64,000 nucleotides of DNA from Leucothrix arctica (GTDB taxonomy: Bacteria > Pseudomonadota > Gammaproteobacteria > Thiotrichales > Thiotrichaceae). The notes beneath the pieces are model-generated. The model saw only the letters and a list, made by a program, of their open reading frames with translations, did not search any database and was not told where the DNA came from. Every line of letters starts with the position of its first letter. Position 1 is the first letter of the stretch. The stretch spans positions 62,001-126,000 of the forward strand of contig NZ_QGKL01000035.1 in assembly GCF_003172895.1 (NCBI RefSeq), written 5' to 3'. Of this stretch, positions 23,719 through 34,300 are shown piece after piece. The position numbers were made by a program, and so were the translations under genes.

Positions 23719-24183
23719 TTAGCCGCGCCCACGATACCCAGCAACACCTTGTTCAGGCAGCCAAACACCCTTAGGCACTTCACCAAACGCATAAAACACG
23801 TCAATTGGAATTCCACCACGCGGATACCAATACCCACCAATGCGTAGCCACTTAGGGTTGATCTCATCAATCAAACGACGAGCAATACTCACCGTGCAGT
23901 CTTCATGAAAAGCACCGTGGTTACGAAACGCACCCAAGAATAATTTCAGTGACTTACTCTCAACCAATAACTGATCAGGGATGTAGTCAATCACTAAGTG
24001 AGCGAAGTCAGGCTGAGCGGTCATCGGGCACAGTGACGTAAACTCAGGCGCTGTAAAACGTACTACATAATCCACATCAGCCTGTGGGTTTTGCACGCTC
24101 TCTAAAATAGCGGTTTTAGGGTCATCAGGCAGTACCGTTGCACCACCTAATTGCTCAAGATTTTGGTAAATATTATCACTCAT
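23719..24183 (-). CDS. queF: QueF, NADPH-dependent preQ0 reductase (short type)
   Basis: Reduces 7-cyano-7-deazaguanine (preQ0) to preQ1 in queuosine synthesis. The 154 residues match the unimodular QueF (YkvM-like) type rather than the longer E. coli form. The catalytic Cys is in FTSLCPMT (C52), the Asp follows in QPDF (D59), and the substrate Glu is in LLVESKSLK. Last gene of queC-queD-queE-queF, all on the minus strand; 42 nt after queE. Confidence 0.95.
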   Translation of the reverse strand: MSDNIYQNLEQLGGATVLPDDPKTAILESVQNPQADVDYVVRFTAPEFTSLCPMTAQPDFAHLVIDYIPDQLLVESKSLKLFLGAFRNHGAFHEDCTVSIARRLIDEINPKWLRIGGYWYPRGGIPIDVFYAFGEVPKGVWLPEQGVAGYRGRG

Positions 24184-24225
24184 TGTGAGTTCCTTTAAAT
24201 GTGTTACTAGCGATACACCGCTGCG

Positions 24226-24924
24226 TTAAACGCCTCGCTGCGTACCCCAAAGAATATTGTGTAGTTGCGGAAGTACCGTCGCGTCATGCCAACCGACACT
24301 CACCACGCGATCAATCAATTCACGCGTAGACTGCAAGCCTTGCTCTAATGTCACTTCCTCAGCGTCAAGATTGCAGGGCTGCAAGTAGAAGGGATAACTT
24401 GGGTAACGTGCTTGTACCTCACGCGCCCAACTAAAGTCTTCATCATTAGCCACAACGATTTTGATGCTAACTGCTTCATGGTTACGAGCGACATCTAAGC
24501 ACTTATCAAAATTATCCCAGCGCGTTTCCATCTCAGATGAGGGTGGCTTTGGACTGAGTGTTAGATAGTCGACTTGATTAAACCAAGGCTTAGAAATACT
24601 ACCCTGAGTTTCCATCGCAAAGGTGTAACCCGCTTCATGACCAATGCGAATAAGCTCAGCAAAGTCTTGTAGTGCAGGGTTCCCGCCGGATAATGTAATC
24701 AATATCGGAGTAGGGCTTAAGGCTTGAATCTGCCCCCATACTTCCTCTGTTGACAGTGTATGCCATTCATTTTTGTACTTTTTATCAACCGCATATAATG
24801 TGTCGCACCAGCTGCAACGGTAGTCACAACCGCCACTCCGAACGAATACTGTAGGCTTGCCCACTAACGCGCCTTCACCTTGTACGGTAGGGCCAAACAC
24901 TTCACTAATAATCAGTGTGCTCAT
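24226..24924 (-). CDS. queE: QueE, 7-carboxy-7-deazaguanine synthase
   Basis: Radical SAM enzyme that turns 6-carboxytetrahydropterin into 7-carboxy-7-deazaguanine. The cluster motif is C33-x3-C37-x2-C40 (GGCDYRCSWCD), preceded by EVFGPTVQGEG and followed by the GGNPAL SAM-binding segment. The start chosen overlaps the queD stop (ATGA); an upstream ATG at 24942 would lie deeper in queD. Homologs with only two residues between the first Cys pair differ, but this spacing is standard for many QueE. Confidence 0.94.
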   Translation of the reverse strand: MSTLIISEVFGPTVQGEGALVGKPTVFVRSGGCDYRCSWCDTLYAVDKKYKNEWHTLSTEEVWGQIQALSPTPILITLSGGNPALQDFAELIRIGHEAGYTFAMETQGSISKPWFNQVDYLTLSPKPPSSEMETRWDNFDKCLDVARNHEAVSIKIVVANDEDFSWAREVQARYPSYPFYLQPCNLDAEEVTLEQGLQSTRELIDRVVSVGWHDATVLPQLHNILWGTQRGV

Positions 24925-25277
24925 GGTCGGTATTCCGCCCACGTCTTAGGTGTTTCGCTGACTTTAACTGCTGTCGTTTCAGGCCAGTGAGGTTTACACC
25001 AATCAAATAGGTGCTTTGCCAATAACTCTGCCGTCGCACAGTCATCACCTAACACGTCATTCAAGTGTCTATGATCTAGCACGTCGTCGATGTAGGTTTT
25101 CAGTAACTTAAGCTCGCTGTAATCACGTACAAAGCCGTATTGATCAAGCGTCTCTGAACTTAGCTCAACGACAACGACGTAGTTGTGACCATGCAAACGC
25201 GCACACTGATGATCATCAGGCATCTGCTTGAGCTGGTGAGAGGCTGAAAATTGGAATTCTTTACTAATACGGAACAT
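24921..25277 (-). CDS. queD: QueD, 6-carboxy-5,6,7,8-tetrahydropterin synthase
   Basis: 118-residue T-fold enzyme acting on dihydroneopterin triphosphate as the first committed step of queuosine synthesis. Zn ligands H14 (FSASHQL), H29 and H31 (RLHGHNY) are present, with catalytic C25 (HQCARLHG) and the DHRHLND segment. It starts 2 nt after queC and overlaps queE by 4 nt, so translation is coupled. Confidence 0.94.
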   Translation of the reverse strand: MFRISKEFQFSASHQLKQMPDDHQCARLHGHNYVVVVELSSETLDQYGFVRDYSELKLLKTYIDDVLDHRHLNDVLGDDCATAELLAKHLFDWCKPHWPETTAVKVSETPKTWAEYRP

Positions 25278-25279
25278 GT

Positions 25280-25987
25280 TTATGCCTCAGCTTCTGCGCG
25301 TTGCTTAACGGCATTTTGCCAAAAGTCGCTATCAGCATAGTCAGTCGGGTCAGTGACGCCAGCATCATAAAATGCTTCCGCACGTTCAACACAGGTGCCG
25401 CAACGGCCACAGTGTTTATCGCCGCCTTTATAGCAAGACCAAGTGTTTTTGTAAGGCACGTTTATTGCCGTACCTGCGGTAACGATATCGCCTTTAGTCC
25501 CGTGTAAAAACGGTGCGTATATTGATACGTCTGCGTATCCATCCATTGCCATTTTCTGCATTTTTGCAAACTGCTCAATGAAGTCAGGGCGACAGTCAGG
25601 GTAGATAAAGTGGTCACCACCGTGAACGGCTATCGCTACCGTATCCGCGTTTTGAGAAGCAGCCATGCCATAAGCAATGGTGAGCATAATCGCGTTGCGG
25701 TTAGGCACAACAGTCACTTTCATGCTGTCTTCTGCGTAGTGTCCGTCAGGTACGTCTATGTCGTCAGTCAGTGCAGAGCCGGTAAGCTGTGCGCCAACAT
25801 GGCTAATATCGACAACGTGGTGTGGGACGTTTAAATCTTTCGCGCATAGAGCGGCATAGTTGAGTTCTTTGTCATGGCGTTGGCCATAATTGAACGAGAC
25901 TAGTGAGGTAATTTCCGCTTCTACGGCAACTTTATAGGCGAGTGTGACGGAGTCGAGACCGCCTGAACAAACGATGATTGCTTTCAT
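25280..25987 (-). CDS. queC: QueC, 7-cyano-7-deazaguanine (preQ0) synthase
   Basis: ATP-dependent enzyme converting 7-carboxy-7-deazaguanine to preQ0. The PP-loop is CSGGLDS (7-13), and the four zinc cysteines are C185, C193, C196 and C199 (SCYKGGDKHCGRCGTC). Length of 235 is normal. First gene of the que operon; the 86-nt region upstream has two small hairpins (GGCTA-CTTG-TAGCC and CCTG/CAGG), but I do not see a preQ1 riboswitch. Confidence 0.95.
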   Translation of the reverse strand: MKAIIVCSGGLDSVTLAYKVAVEAEITSLVSFNYGQRHDKELNYAALCAKDLNVPHHVVDISHVGAQLTGSALTDDIDVPDGHYAEDSMKVTVVPNRNAIMLTIAYGMAASQNADTVAIAVHGGDHFIYPDCRPDFIEQFAKMQKMAMDGYADVSIYAPFLHGTKGDIVTAGTAINVPYKNTWSCYKGGDKHCGRCGTCVERAEAFYDAGVTDPTDYADSDFWQNAVKQRAEAEA

Positions 25988-26073
25988 AGTGTTTTGACCT
26001 GGTGCTACGACAGGGGCTACAAGTAGCCGTGTTAAAATGGTGGCGTTTTATATCATAGATTCAGTAAGATAGT

Positions 26074-26556
26074 CTATTTTTGCTTAGCTTCGTAAGCTTT
26101 AATCGATTTAGTCAAAGTCTCTAGCTCTTCACAGCTACCAGGGCATACTTCCGTCAGGCGAGTTAATAGTTTTTTTGCACCTGCTAGGTCATCTTGCTTA
26201 AGCTTTAACTCACCATAATATTCTAATGCGCCTTTGTGGTCAGCTTTAAGCTCAACGGCTTTGATGTAGTGGTACTCTGCGGCTTCAAGGTCTGGCATAT
26301 CTAACATGCGCATGGTGTAACCCATTAGGTTATTCCAGTCTGCGGAAGTGTCTGCGTTGTCTGTTTCTTCTTCGAGCAGGCGCTTGAAGGCGTTTTGATA
26401 GTATTTGCTGTCTAGCTCTGTGAGTACGTAGGTTTTCCAGTCAATTTTTTCTTCCGTCACTTCATCTTCACTGGTGCCAGCGGCAAATACAGTACTGTTT
26501 AATGCAGCCGCGATTAGCAATGTGAGTGAGTATTTTCCCAAGTTTCTAAGTGTCAT
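26074..26556 (-). CDS. Periplasmic TPR-repeat protein
   Basis: 160 residues from the ATG giving MTLRNLGKYS; AAGGA lies 11 nt before it, and a more distal ATG at 26577 lacks a site. The signal peptide ends at VFAA. Two tetratricopeptide-like units follow (DWNNLMGYTMRMLDMPDLEA, then ALEYYGELKLKQDDLAGAKK), with a Cys pair (CPGSC) near the end that may form a disulfide. TPR proteins mediate protein contacts; the partner is unknown. Divergent from the choice-of-anchor lipoprotein. Confidence 0.75.
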   Translation of the reverse strand: MTLRNLGKYSLTLLIAAALNSTVFAAGTSEDEVTEEKIDWKTYVLTELDSKYYQNAFKRLLEEETDNADTSADWNNLMGYTMRMLDMPDLEAAEYHYIKAVELKADHKGALEYYGELKLKQDDLAGAKKLLTRLTEVCPGSCEELETLTKSIKAYEAKQK

Positions 26557-26731
26557 TATAGTGATCGTCCTTGTCATGGTGAGAGATAATTAATCAAACA
26601 CTAGATTAAGTTTTGTTCCTGCATATATCAAGACAGCTAGCATGCTTAGTTGATTAATTTTTTCAATGACACACAACTGTAATATTGTTGCTGTAGCGTT
26701 CGCATCAAATTTAATAAACAGGGTGAGCGTT

Positions 26732-28297
26732 ATGAAAACGAAGTATATATTAACAATGGTTACACCAATTCTCTTGTCGTCGTTATTGGTTGCATGCAAC
26801 AGTTCAGATGATGATAAGGCAGTGACGACTATCGAGGGCAAAGTATCTGAAGTAATCACACTAGACTTCACGAGCTTCAATGCTAGCGAAGCAACACTAG
26901 AAACCGCAGGCTTCCGCGTATTTGGCCCAGCGGCTGATGGCGGTAGCGCAAGCTTAGGTCACGATGTGGAGCCTGAGTACGTAACTGTATCAGCTGATTC
27001 AAGCACTGCATGGGTGTCACTACAGGAAAATAACGGTATTGCGCGGGTAGATTTAACGACCAATACTATTACGAATATTTTCCCACTAGGTTTTAAAGAC
27101 CACGGTGCAGAAGGTAATGAACTAGATGCAAGCGATAAGGATGACGATGCAGTTATCTTGCGCTCATTCCCTAACCTGAAAGGCATGTACCAACCTGATG
27201 GTATTGCTAGCTTTGAAGAAGGTGGCGTGACCTACGTTGTTTCAGCGAATGAAGGTGATGGTCGTGAGTACGACACCTTTGAAGAAGAAGCACGAGTTGA
27301 AGACGATGAGATTGCGTTAGATGAAACAGTCTTTTTTGATGCAGACTCACTAAAAGATGAAACGATTTTAGGTCGCTTAAAAGTGACAAGAAATGTGGCT
27401 TCACCAACAGCGGCAACAAACTTCTCAGAGTTACATACCTTTGGTGCACGCTCGTTCAGTATCTGGAACGGTGCAACCGGTGAAATGGTGTTTGACAGTG
27501 GTAAACAACTTGCAGAGCAGGCCGTCATTGCAGGTGTTTATCCCGATGGTAGAAGTGACGCAAAAGGTACTGAGCCTGAAAATGTTGCAATCGGTATGGT
27601 CGATGGTAAGCGTCTTGCGTTTATCGGTTTAGAGCGTGCAAATGCTGTCGCGGTCTATGACTTGACTGACCTAGCGGACATCAAGTTTAGCGAAATGCTG
27701 GTAAATGGCGATGACGTTGGGCCTGAAGGTATCTTGTTTATTGCGGCTGATGAAAGCCCGAATGGCACTGCGTTATTGGTTGTTTCAAATGAAATCACCG
27801 GTAGCGTAACAATTTATCAAGCAGGTATAGATGGTTTGTTTGGTGACAATATTGGTCGTATAGCGCTGGAAGGTGGTGAAGCGGCTGCTGAGATTAGTGC
27901 TTATGATGCTGAGACAAAGCAACTATTTGTTTTAAATAATGGCGAAGATTTAGATGCATCACGTGTTGATATTGTTGACCTAAGCACACCTGCAACACCT
28001 ACGTTTGTTTCAAGCATTGATACAAGTGCATTAGGTGGCGGCATCAACTCAGTGGCGGTTGCTAATGGTTTGCTTGCGGTTGCGATTCAGGCAAATACTA
28101 AAACTGATGATGGTGTTGTTGCGATTTACAACACAACGAGCTTAGCGCTAATTGATACGGCTGATGTGGGTGCATTGCCTGACATGGTGACATTTACTAA
28201 AGATGGTACAGCATTGATTACTGCGGACGAAGGTGAGCCGAATGATGACTACTCGATTGACCCTAAAGGATCAGTATCGATTATTCGTTTGAAGTAA
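26732..28297 (+). CDS. Choice-of-anchor I family lipoprotein (beta-propeller/phytase-like)
   Basis: 521 residues. A lipoprotein signal ends LLVAC (Cys about residue 22), followed by an acidic stretch. The body has repeated short motifs of a beta-propeller (VEPEYVTVSADSSTAWVSLQ; GPEGILFIA; ADEGEPNDDYSIDPKGSVSI) characteristic of the choice-of-anchor I family, related to esterase/phosphatase-like secreted proteins. Many acidic residues suggest calcium binding. The upstream ATG at 26666 is not favoured because it would bury the signal peptide; 26732 is preceded by AGGGTGAG. Probably outer-membrane or surface anchored. Confidence 0.82.
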   Translation: MKTKYILTMVTPILLSSLLVACNSSDDDKAVTTIEGKVSEVITLDFTSFNASEATLETAGFRVFGPAADGGSASLGHDVEPEYVTVSADSSTAWVSLQENNGIARVDLTTNTITNIFPLGFKDHGAEGNELDASDKDDDAVILRSFPNLKGMYQPDGIASFEEGGVTYVVSANEGDGREYDTFEEEARVEDDEIALDETVFFDADSLKDETILGRLKVTRNVASPTAATNFSELHTFGARSFSIWNGATGEMVFDSGKQLAEQAVIAGVYPDGRSDAKGTEPENVAIGMVDGKRLAFIGLERANAVAVYDLTDLADIKFSEMLVNGDDVGPEGILFIAADESPNGTALLVVSNEITGSVTIYQAGIDGLFGDNIGRIALEGGEAAAEISAYDAETKQLFVLNNGEDLDASRVDIVDLSTPATPTFVSSIDTSALGGGINSVAVANGLLAVAIQANTKTDDGVVAIYNTTSLALIDTADVGALPDMVTFTKDGTALITADEGEPNDDYSIDPKGSVSIIRLK

Positions 28298-28306
28298 GCG
28301 ATCTCA

Positions 28307-28345
28307 AGAAAAGCCCTCTCTGCCTTAGGCCGTGAGGGCTTTTCT
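28307..28345. terminator. Bidirectional terminator between lipoprotein and GEVED genes
   Basis: A 12-bp perfect stem AGAAAAGCCCTC/GAGGGCTTTTCT encloses a 15-nt loop, with A/T-rich flanks in both senses. It lies between two convergent stop codons. Confidence 0.75.
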
Positions 28346-28361
28346 ATTTAGGTAGCCATTG

Positions 28362-31300
28362 CTACTTATCTATGAGTACTTGATAACTAACCGAGCTTCC
28401 AGAGCCACCTGTGAGCGTTCCTGTCAATGTCCATTTAAGGTCATCATCTAAGCCGAAAGCACTAGTAGTACAACCCATGTTTGCTAATGTAATCCCGCAA
28501 CTCGCACTTCCTTTCATGGTGGTGTAAAGAGGAACGGAGTCATTAATAACAAGGTCTGTTATTGGACCAGTGCCAGAGTTACTGTAATAGATGCGATATT
28601 CCAGTGTGTCGCCCGGAGCAGCTGAGTTAATCGTTGACGCTTCAGTGAAAGGTGCCTGACTGATATTTTTCACTGTTTTACGCAGTTCAAGCCTAGAAGG
28701 GCCGACTTCAGGCGTGACAGGTGTAGCAGCTACCGAGTCCTGAGCAGGTACTTCAGCTATCTCCGGAATATAAGGTGTGCTGGGAGTAGCAGGAACAGCG
28801 GGCTGCGCGGGTGTTACAGAAGTAGCAGGAACAGCTGGCTGTTCAGGTATGGTAGAAGTTGCAGGAACGGCAGGTTGTGCGGGTACCGCAGGAGCTGCTA
28901 CCACTTCCGGTGTCGCGGGGAGTGTCGGTGTTTGAATCTGTTGAGCAGTGGTTATATCTTGCACGGTTAGGTCCAGAGTACCTGCAAAGGTATTGCCATA
29001 ATCAAAGGCTGCCGTGATTTTTTGAATATAACGGTCATTCGCCGCGACGTTTGCGGGGGCGTACACTTTATTGATGACGCATACAGTGTCGACTGCGTTT
29101 ATTGTATCAGCTGCGGTGACTATGAGCGGGTTAGTAATCGGAGTCGCTGCTTCACTACCATTGAGTGTGCCATCACAATTTTCATCATGGTATAAAATGT
29201 CACTCCAACCTTGGCTTTTATGACCACTATTGGCACTAGTGATGGTAACGGTTCCATTAGCTGGAGTCGTAAACTTATGGCTATAGAACACCACATTGCC
29301 CGGCAAAATTTGCTTTGCATTGTTAGGGGAGAATGTGGGTGATTTCACATCGCCAAAGTCTTGTCCTGTTATAGCACTTGTACTGACCGTAAAAGATGCG
29401 CGTACATTACTGGTTGTTGAGCGATAACTCCCAGGGTCTTTAGCCTTGCTGATATCGCAGTTGAAGGGTGTTGGAACAGACTCGCGTGATGCTTCATAAA
29501 TCTGATACTTACCCGGAATAACGGGGAAGAATGTGAAGTTACCACTTCCATCAGTGCGTGTGCTGACGCAGGTATTATTGGCCGTGTTAGTTTCTATTTT
29601 TACTAAAACTACTGGTAGGGAAGTGACACCGACTTCACTGGGGTCGTTTTCGCCATCAGTATCAGTATCTCGGTAGACACGCCCACTGACTGGGAAACCA
29701 CCAACTTTAATGGTGAGTGGGTAATCTTCCACTTCTCCATCACTGGCAGCACTCGTTGCTGAGCTGCTTGCCGCATCACCTGTTGCAACCGAGGCGTCGG
29801 TTGTTAAACGAATACGTAAGAATATATCTCCAGCTTTGATATCAGTTGGGATAGACCAATTAAGCGTTACGTTGCCCGTCGTAGCTGAGGAAGTTGTTGC
29901 TTCATCGCTGTCAAAGGTGCCGTTACCATCGAAGTCAATCCAGCCGACAAGTTTGGCAGAGCTAGATACTTGATTAGTGACTTCAACACTCAAGCTATAG
30001 TTTGTGTCTAGGTCATCAAGTTCGGGGAAGGCTGTAATGCTGTCTTCATCATCGGTAGAGTCATCATCATCACCTGAGGCATTGTTGCTCGTTGTTTGGC
30101 TAGACAGCTCTTGGTCTGGCAGTTCATCGCCTAAATAGAGACCTGTGCGGATTTCATGAGAAGGGTCACCAAAGCTCGCAGCATCACCAAAGTCCTGACA
30201 AAGCGGGTAGCTTGTTTTCATGGTGCTATTAAAGTCAGTCGTCCATATATATATAAACAATAGTCCATCGGCGGGAACGGTTACAGATAAATCATAGCTA
30301 GCTGTTGATGAACTATGGTGCTCACCAGCGCTTGATGGACTTCGGGTAAGTATCGTTCCCGAGCTATCTTTAATTGCGACAATGTAGTGCTCTTCATCAC
30401 CAGAGTCTCTAATTGTGACAGTACGTGTTGTATTCGCAGTGCCAGTTAGGCGTGTAATAGCCAAGTGAGTTTCAGCGGCTAATCCACTAGCACTTGTGTT
30501 GAGTTCTGGAATTTCAGTATTGGTAGGAATATAAAGTGTTCCTACTTGGTTAGGTGTCGTGTCTGGACGTATCGGTAAGCTATTAGCATTGAAGCTCCAG
30601 CCTGAGTCGATCATCGCTGTACCTATATGGTCAGCATCGGTGGCTCCTGAGGCTGCCGTAATTGACCAACCAGCATAACTCATTTCACAGACGCCGCTTG
30701 GAATCGTGGGTGAATAGGGTTCTTTAATTGTTAGGTTATAGCCTTCTACCTCTCCATCTTTAGCATCAGTAGTGGCATTCAGCTCTGAGGTGCTTGACCA
30801 GCGGAAACGTGCATAAGTTAGGTTAGTTGTCGCATCGCTTGGAACCGTAAAGCTAAAGGAAATAGCGCCAGAAGTGCTGTCGATATCGTTAGTACCGCCG
30901 TCTTGGACATCGCTTGCGATTTGCTCGCCTGAGTCAAAACTTCCATTACCATTAAAGTCAACCCAGCCTTGCAAGTAACCATTTGCGCCGTTGCTGACGA
31001 CACTTATTGTTGCAGTGCCTCCTTGAATAAGGGCAGGAATAGTAACGCCATCATCATCGTTAGGCGTTTTTCCGGCAATGTCATCGCCATCTGCATTTAT
31101 ACCTGCATCACCGCCATCACGAGGGCCACTTTCAGCATCAGCAATGGCATCACCTAGGTAGTAAGTGGTGTCTAGAGGCTGGTCATGACTCGCTGAGCCG
31201 TAATTAATGACAGGCGCGTCTGAATAGTCCTGGCATAGTCCCATGCTTACATGGAAGTCATCCCAGTAAACACTATCAGGCGATGAGGCGCCATAGAAAA

Positions 31301-34300
31301 GAACACGGAATTGGTAGTCGGTGTTCGGTTTTAAGTACAGAGCTTCATCGGTAGCACTATCCATCCAAGCATAACCGCTAGAGGCGGGTTGTACTGTGTA
31401 GTTATTTAGAATGTTGGTTGCGGTTGTGAAGTTATCATCTGACAGTAAAATATCTACCTTGTAGTTTTGAGTGTAGTTATGTGAAGCAAAGGCAAAACCA
31501 TTAAACAACTGAGCAGGGTTCATCGCAGTATCAGTGGTAAATGAATATTCGATGAAATCGCCATAGGAAAAAGCGTTTTCAGCGGTTGATTGATCGACTC
31601 CAGATAAATGGTTAACGGTTTGTTTATCGCCATCAAATGTATGGGTTAAGCCATAACCAATGGTTTGGGCTGGTGCAGATGAAACAACGGTTTGATCGAA
31701 TTGCTTGTTAGGCCACGATTGATGATCGGGTAGTAAGGTGTTTTGTGGAACGTTATAGGTCCACGCAAGACGATAGTCAGTAAAGTTAGTATCTGTTGAT
31801 ACTGCTGAACAGTATGAGACATCAGTATCATCCGTAGGAAATGGTGGGATCGTAATAGTTAGTGGGTAATCTTCAACCTCTCCATAATCAGCTAATCCTG
31901 TTGGTTTACTCGTGCTCGCAGTACCTGTTGCAATGCTTGTATCTGTCGTCAAACGCAAACGCATATAACTAGTGCCTGCTTTTGTTCCCTGCGGGATAGG
32001 CGACCACGTTAAGGTAACTGTGTCTTCAGTTGCATCCTGTGGAACGACAATCGTAGCTGCTTCATCAGAATCAAATGTACCGTTTCCATCGAAATCAATC
32101 CAACCAACTAGGTTGGCTGTTGAAGTTGAAGGTGATGTAACCACCACATCAACGCTATAGGTAGTGGCGTCATTTCTAAGTGCGGAAATAACTGCTACAC
32201 CGTCATCATCATTATAATTGTGATTGGTCGCATCAAGGACATCATCACCCGTTCCATCAGCACCGCCATTTGCGGCATTTTGGCTTTTAGCTTCGTTGTC
32301 TATGATTTTTCCCATATAGGCATCGAGCTCGATAATATGAGAAGCATCGCCATAAGATGCTGGTGCATCACCATAGTCTGTACCGACGGCATTGACGCCA
32401 ATCGCAGTATCTTCAACCTCACCATTGATGGCGACACCAATAGGGTCTGGCGAATTGTTGCTTTTAAACTCTGGATCTGAGGTTAGGCGCATACGAATAA
32501 AGGTATTAAATGCGCCAGAAAGTTTATCTAAATTTTCCCAGTAAAGAACAATGTCTTCGTTTGAGGAGCCAGTAGGGACGTTACCTTGTGTAGCATCATT
32601 CGAGGTGCTTGCGTCTACATCAGCAACGGATCGTTCACTTGGGTCATCAAACACGCCGTTTTGGTTGAAGTCAATCCAAGCAACAAGTTGTGCTGCAATA
32701 TTGGTTGTATTGTTTGCTTTGACGGTTAGACAGTAACTTGTTTCGGACATGGTAATGGTGCCTTGCGTACCATCTGCAAGTAAGCCGGTACACTCTAAGT
32801 TATTTTCCCATGTAAAGGCGGATGCTGTAAGGCCGTTTTCCTCCTCTCCATCTCCAGTTACCTCTGGAACATCATCAAGACTACTACTGCCGGTTGCAGA
32901 ACCGTTATTGCCATTAGAGGAAGAGCTACTAGCGTTCGCTTTTTGAGATTGTTTTGGAGCATTTCGCTCGTCTCTGTTATCGGTGAACCATGACACATTG
33001 GATGCATTGCTCGTCCACTCAGATGTCCAGGTTGTAGCATCTTGTGACTCATCGATACCAACTTCGCCTTCTCCAATGACTAACGCATTGTTAACACTGT
33101 TCTCTGAGTTGACATGTTGTGCTACACCGTAGTTAAAGTTGACACCATCATCAGGCGCATCACCATAGTCATAATCAACAACAACTTCGATAGGGTAATC
33201 TTCGACCTCTCCATCGGCAGCGGCTGTGCTTGGTTCTGCTATATCTACTGCGTTAGTCGCAATACGGATACGTGCATAAGTAGTTCCTAGACTTAAGCCA
33301 CTAATCCCAGTCCATGAAAGTGTCGCGCTACCTGATTGACAGGTGCTTTCAGTTCGCTCGCTACTATCAAAAGTACCGCTATTATCAAAGTCTATCCATG
33401 ACGCAACGATTGCTCCATCACCCACACAGGTGGTATTTAAGCTATAAGTTGTTGCCGCTATAATTAACTCAGGCAGCGCAGAGAAAGCATCTTCATCCGA
33501 TGTGCCAACAACGTCATCCCCAGTGCCATCCAGAAGTGCTGGCATTTGTTGTTCTTTATCTGGTGCTATTGCGCCAAGATAAACGGTAGGGCTTTCTGGC
33601 ACTTTGTGTGCCGCAGCTCCATAACTTAAGGGAGCATCACCATAATCACCGATCATTAAAATAGTGGAGCTTTCATAGTCGCGATAAGCAAACCACCAAG
33701 TGTTAATGGTATTTACATTACCGAAGTCAAAGTTGCTCCATGGTTGTCGAGCAATGGAGCCCAGATCGGTATTTGTTTTGGTATTAGGAGATATTCCAGG
33801 ACTTTGACTGATTTTACTATCATCCCAAAATAGAACGTTTGGAGAGGTTAGGCCTGCGTCAGTTTGAGTGCGAACCACGAAACTTTCATCTAAGTACTCA
33901 ACATCATAGGCGGTGAAGTGCGTCTCACCCTGAGTATAAGAAATGGTAACTGGGATCGGAAAATCATGGGGTTGGATTTTAACCCCATTGCCATTTGTCC
34001 CATCCCAAGGAATGGTATTAACCCCAGAACTTAAGTCTGCAAACAATCGTTTATCAACACTTTCCAGGTAGTTCCCTTGCGTACCAAAGTCCAATACTAC
34101 TTCAACGCTACCCGGCTGAGAAACCTTAATGGTGATAACAGGATTTGCGGGGTCTTCGACTTTTAAAGGTAAGTCTTCAATATTACCATCTTTACCTAAA
34201 GGAAAAACATTTGGGTCAGGTTGATTGAGAAAGACTTTTTGTACAGGGTTACCTGATTGTGCGTTAGGAACTGACTGGCGGTCCGCGGCAACATTTCCTG

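Noticed and set aside
25988-26073. preQ1 riboswitch upstream of queC
   Set aside because: Only short simple hairpins are visible; the conserved preQ1-I loop and A-rich tail are missing.
26590-26880. 96-codon minus-strand frame over the lipoprotein start
   Set aside because: It overlaps the signal peptide of the choice-of-anchor gene and has no ribosome site or recognisable product.
28770-28890. CRISPR-like array from regular repeats
   Set aside because: The 36-bp units are in frame inside the giant gene, encode Pro/Ala repeats and have no spacers.
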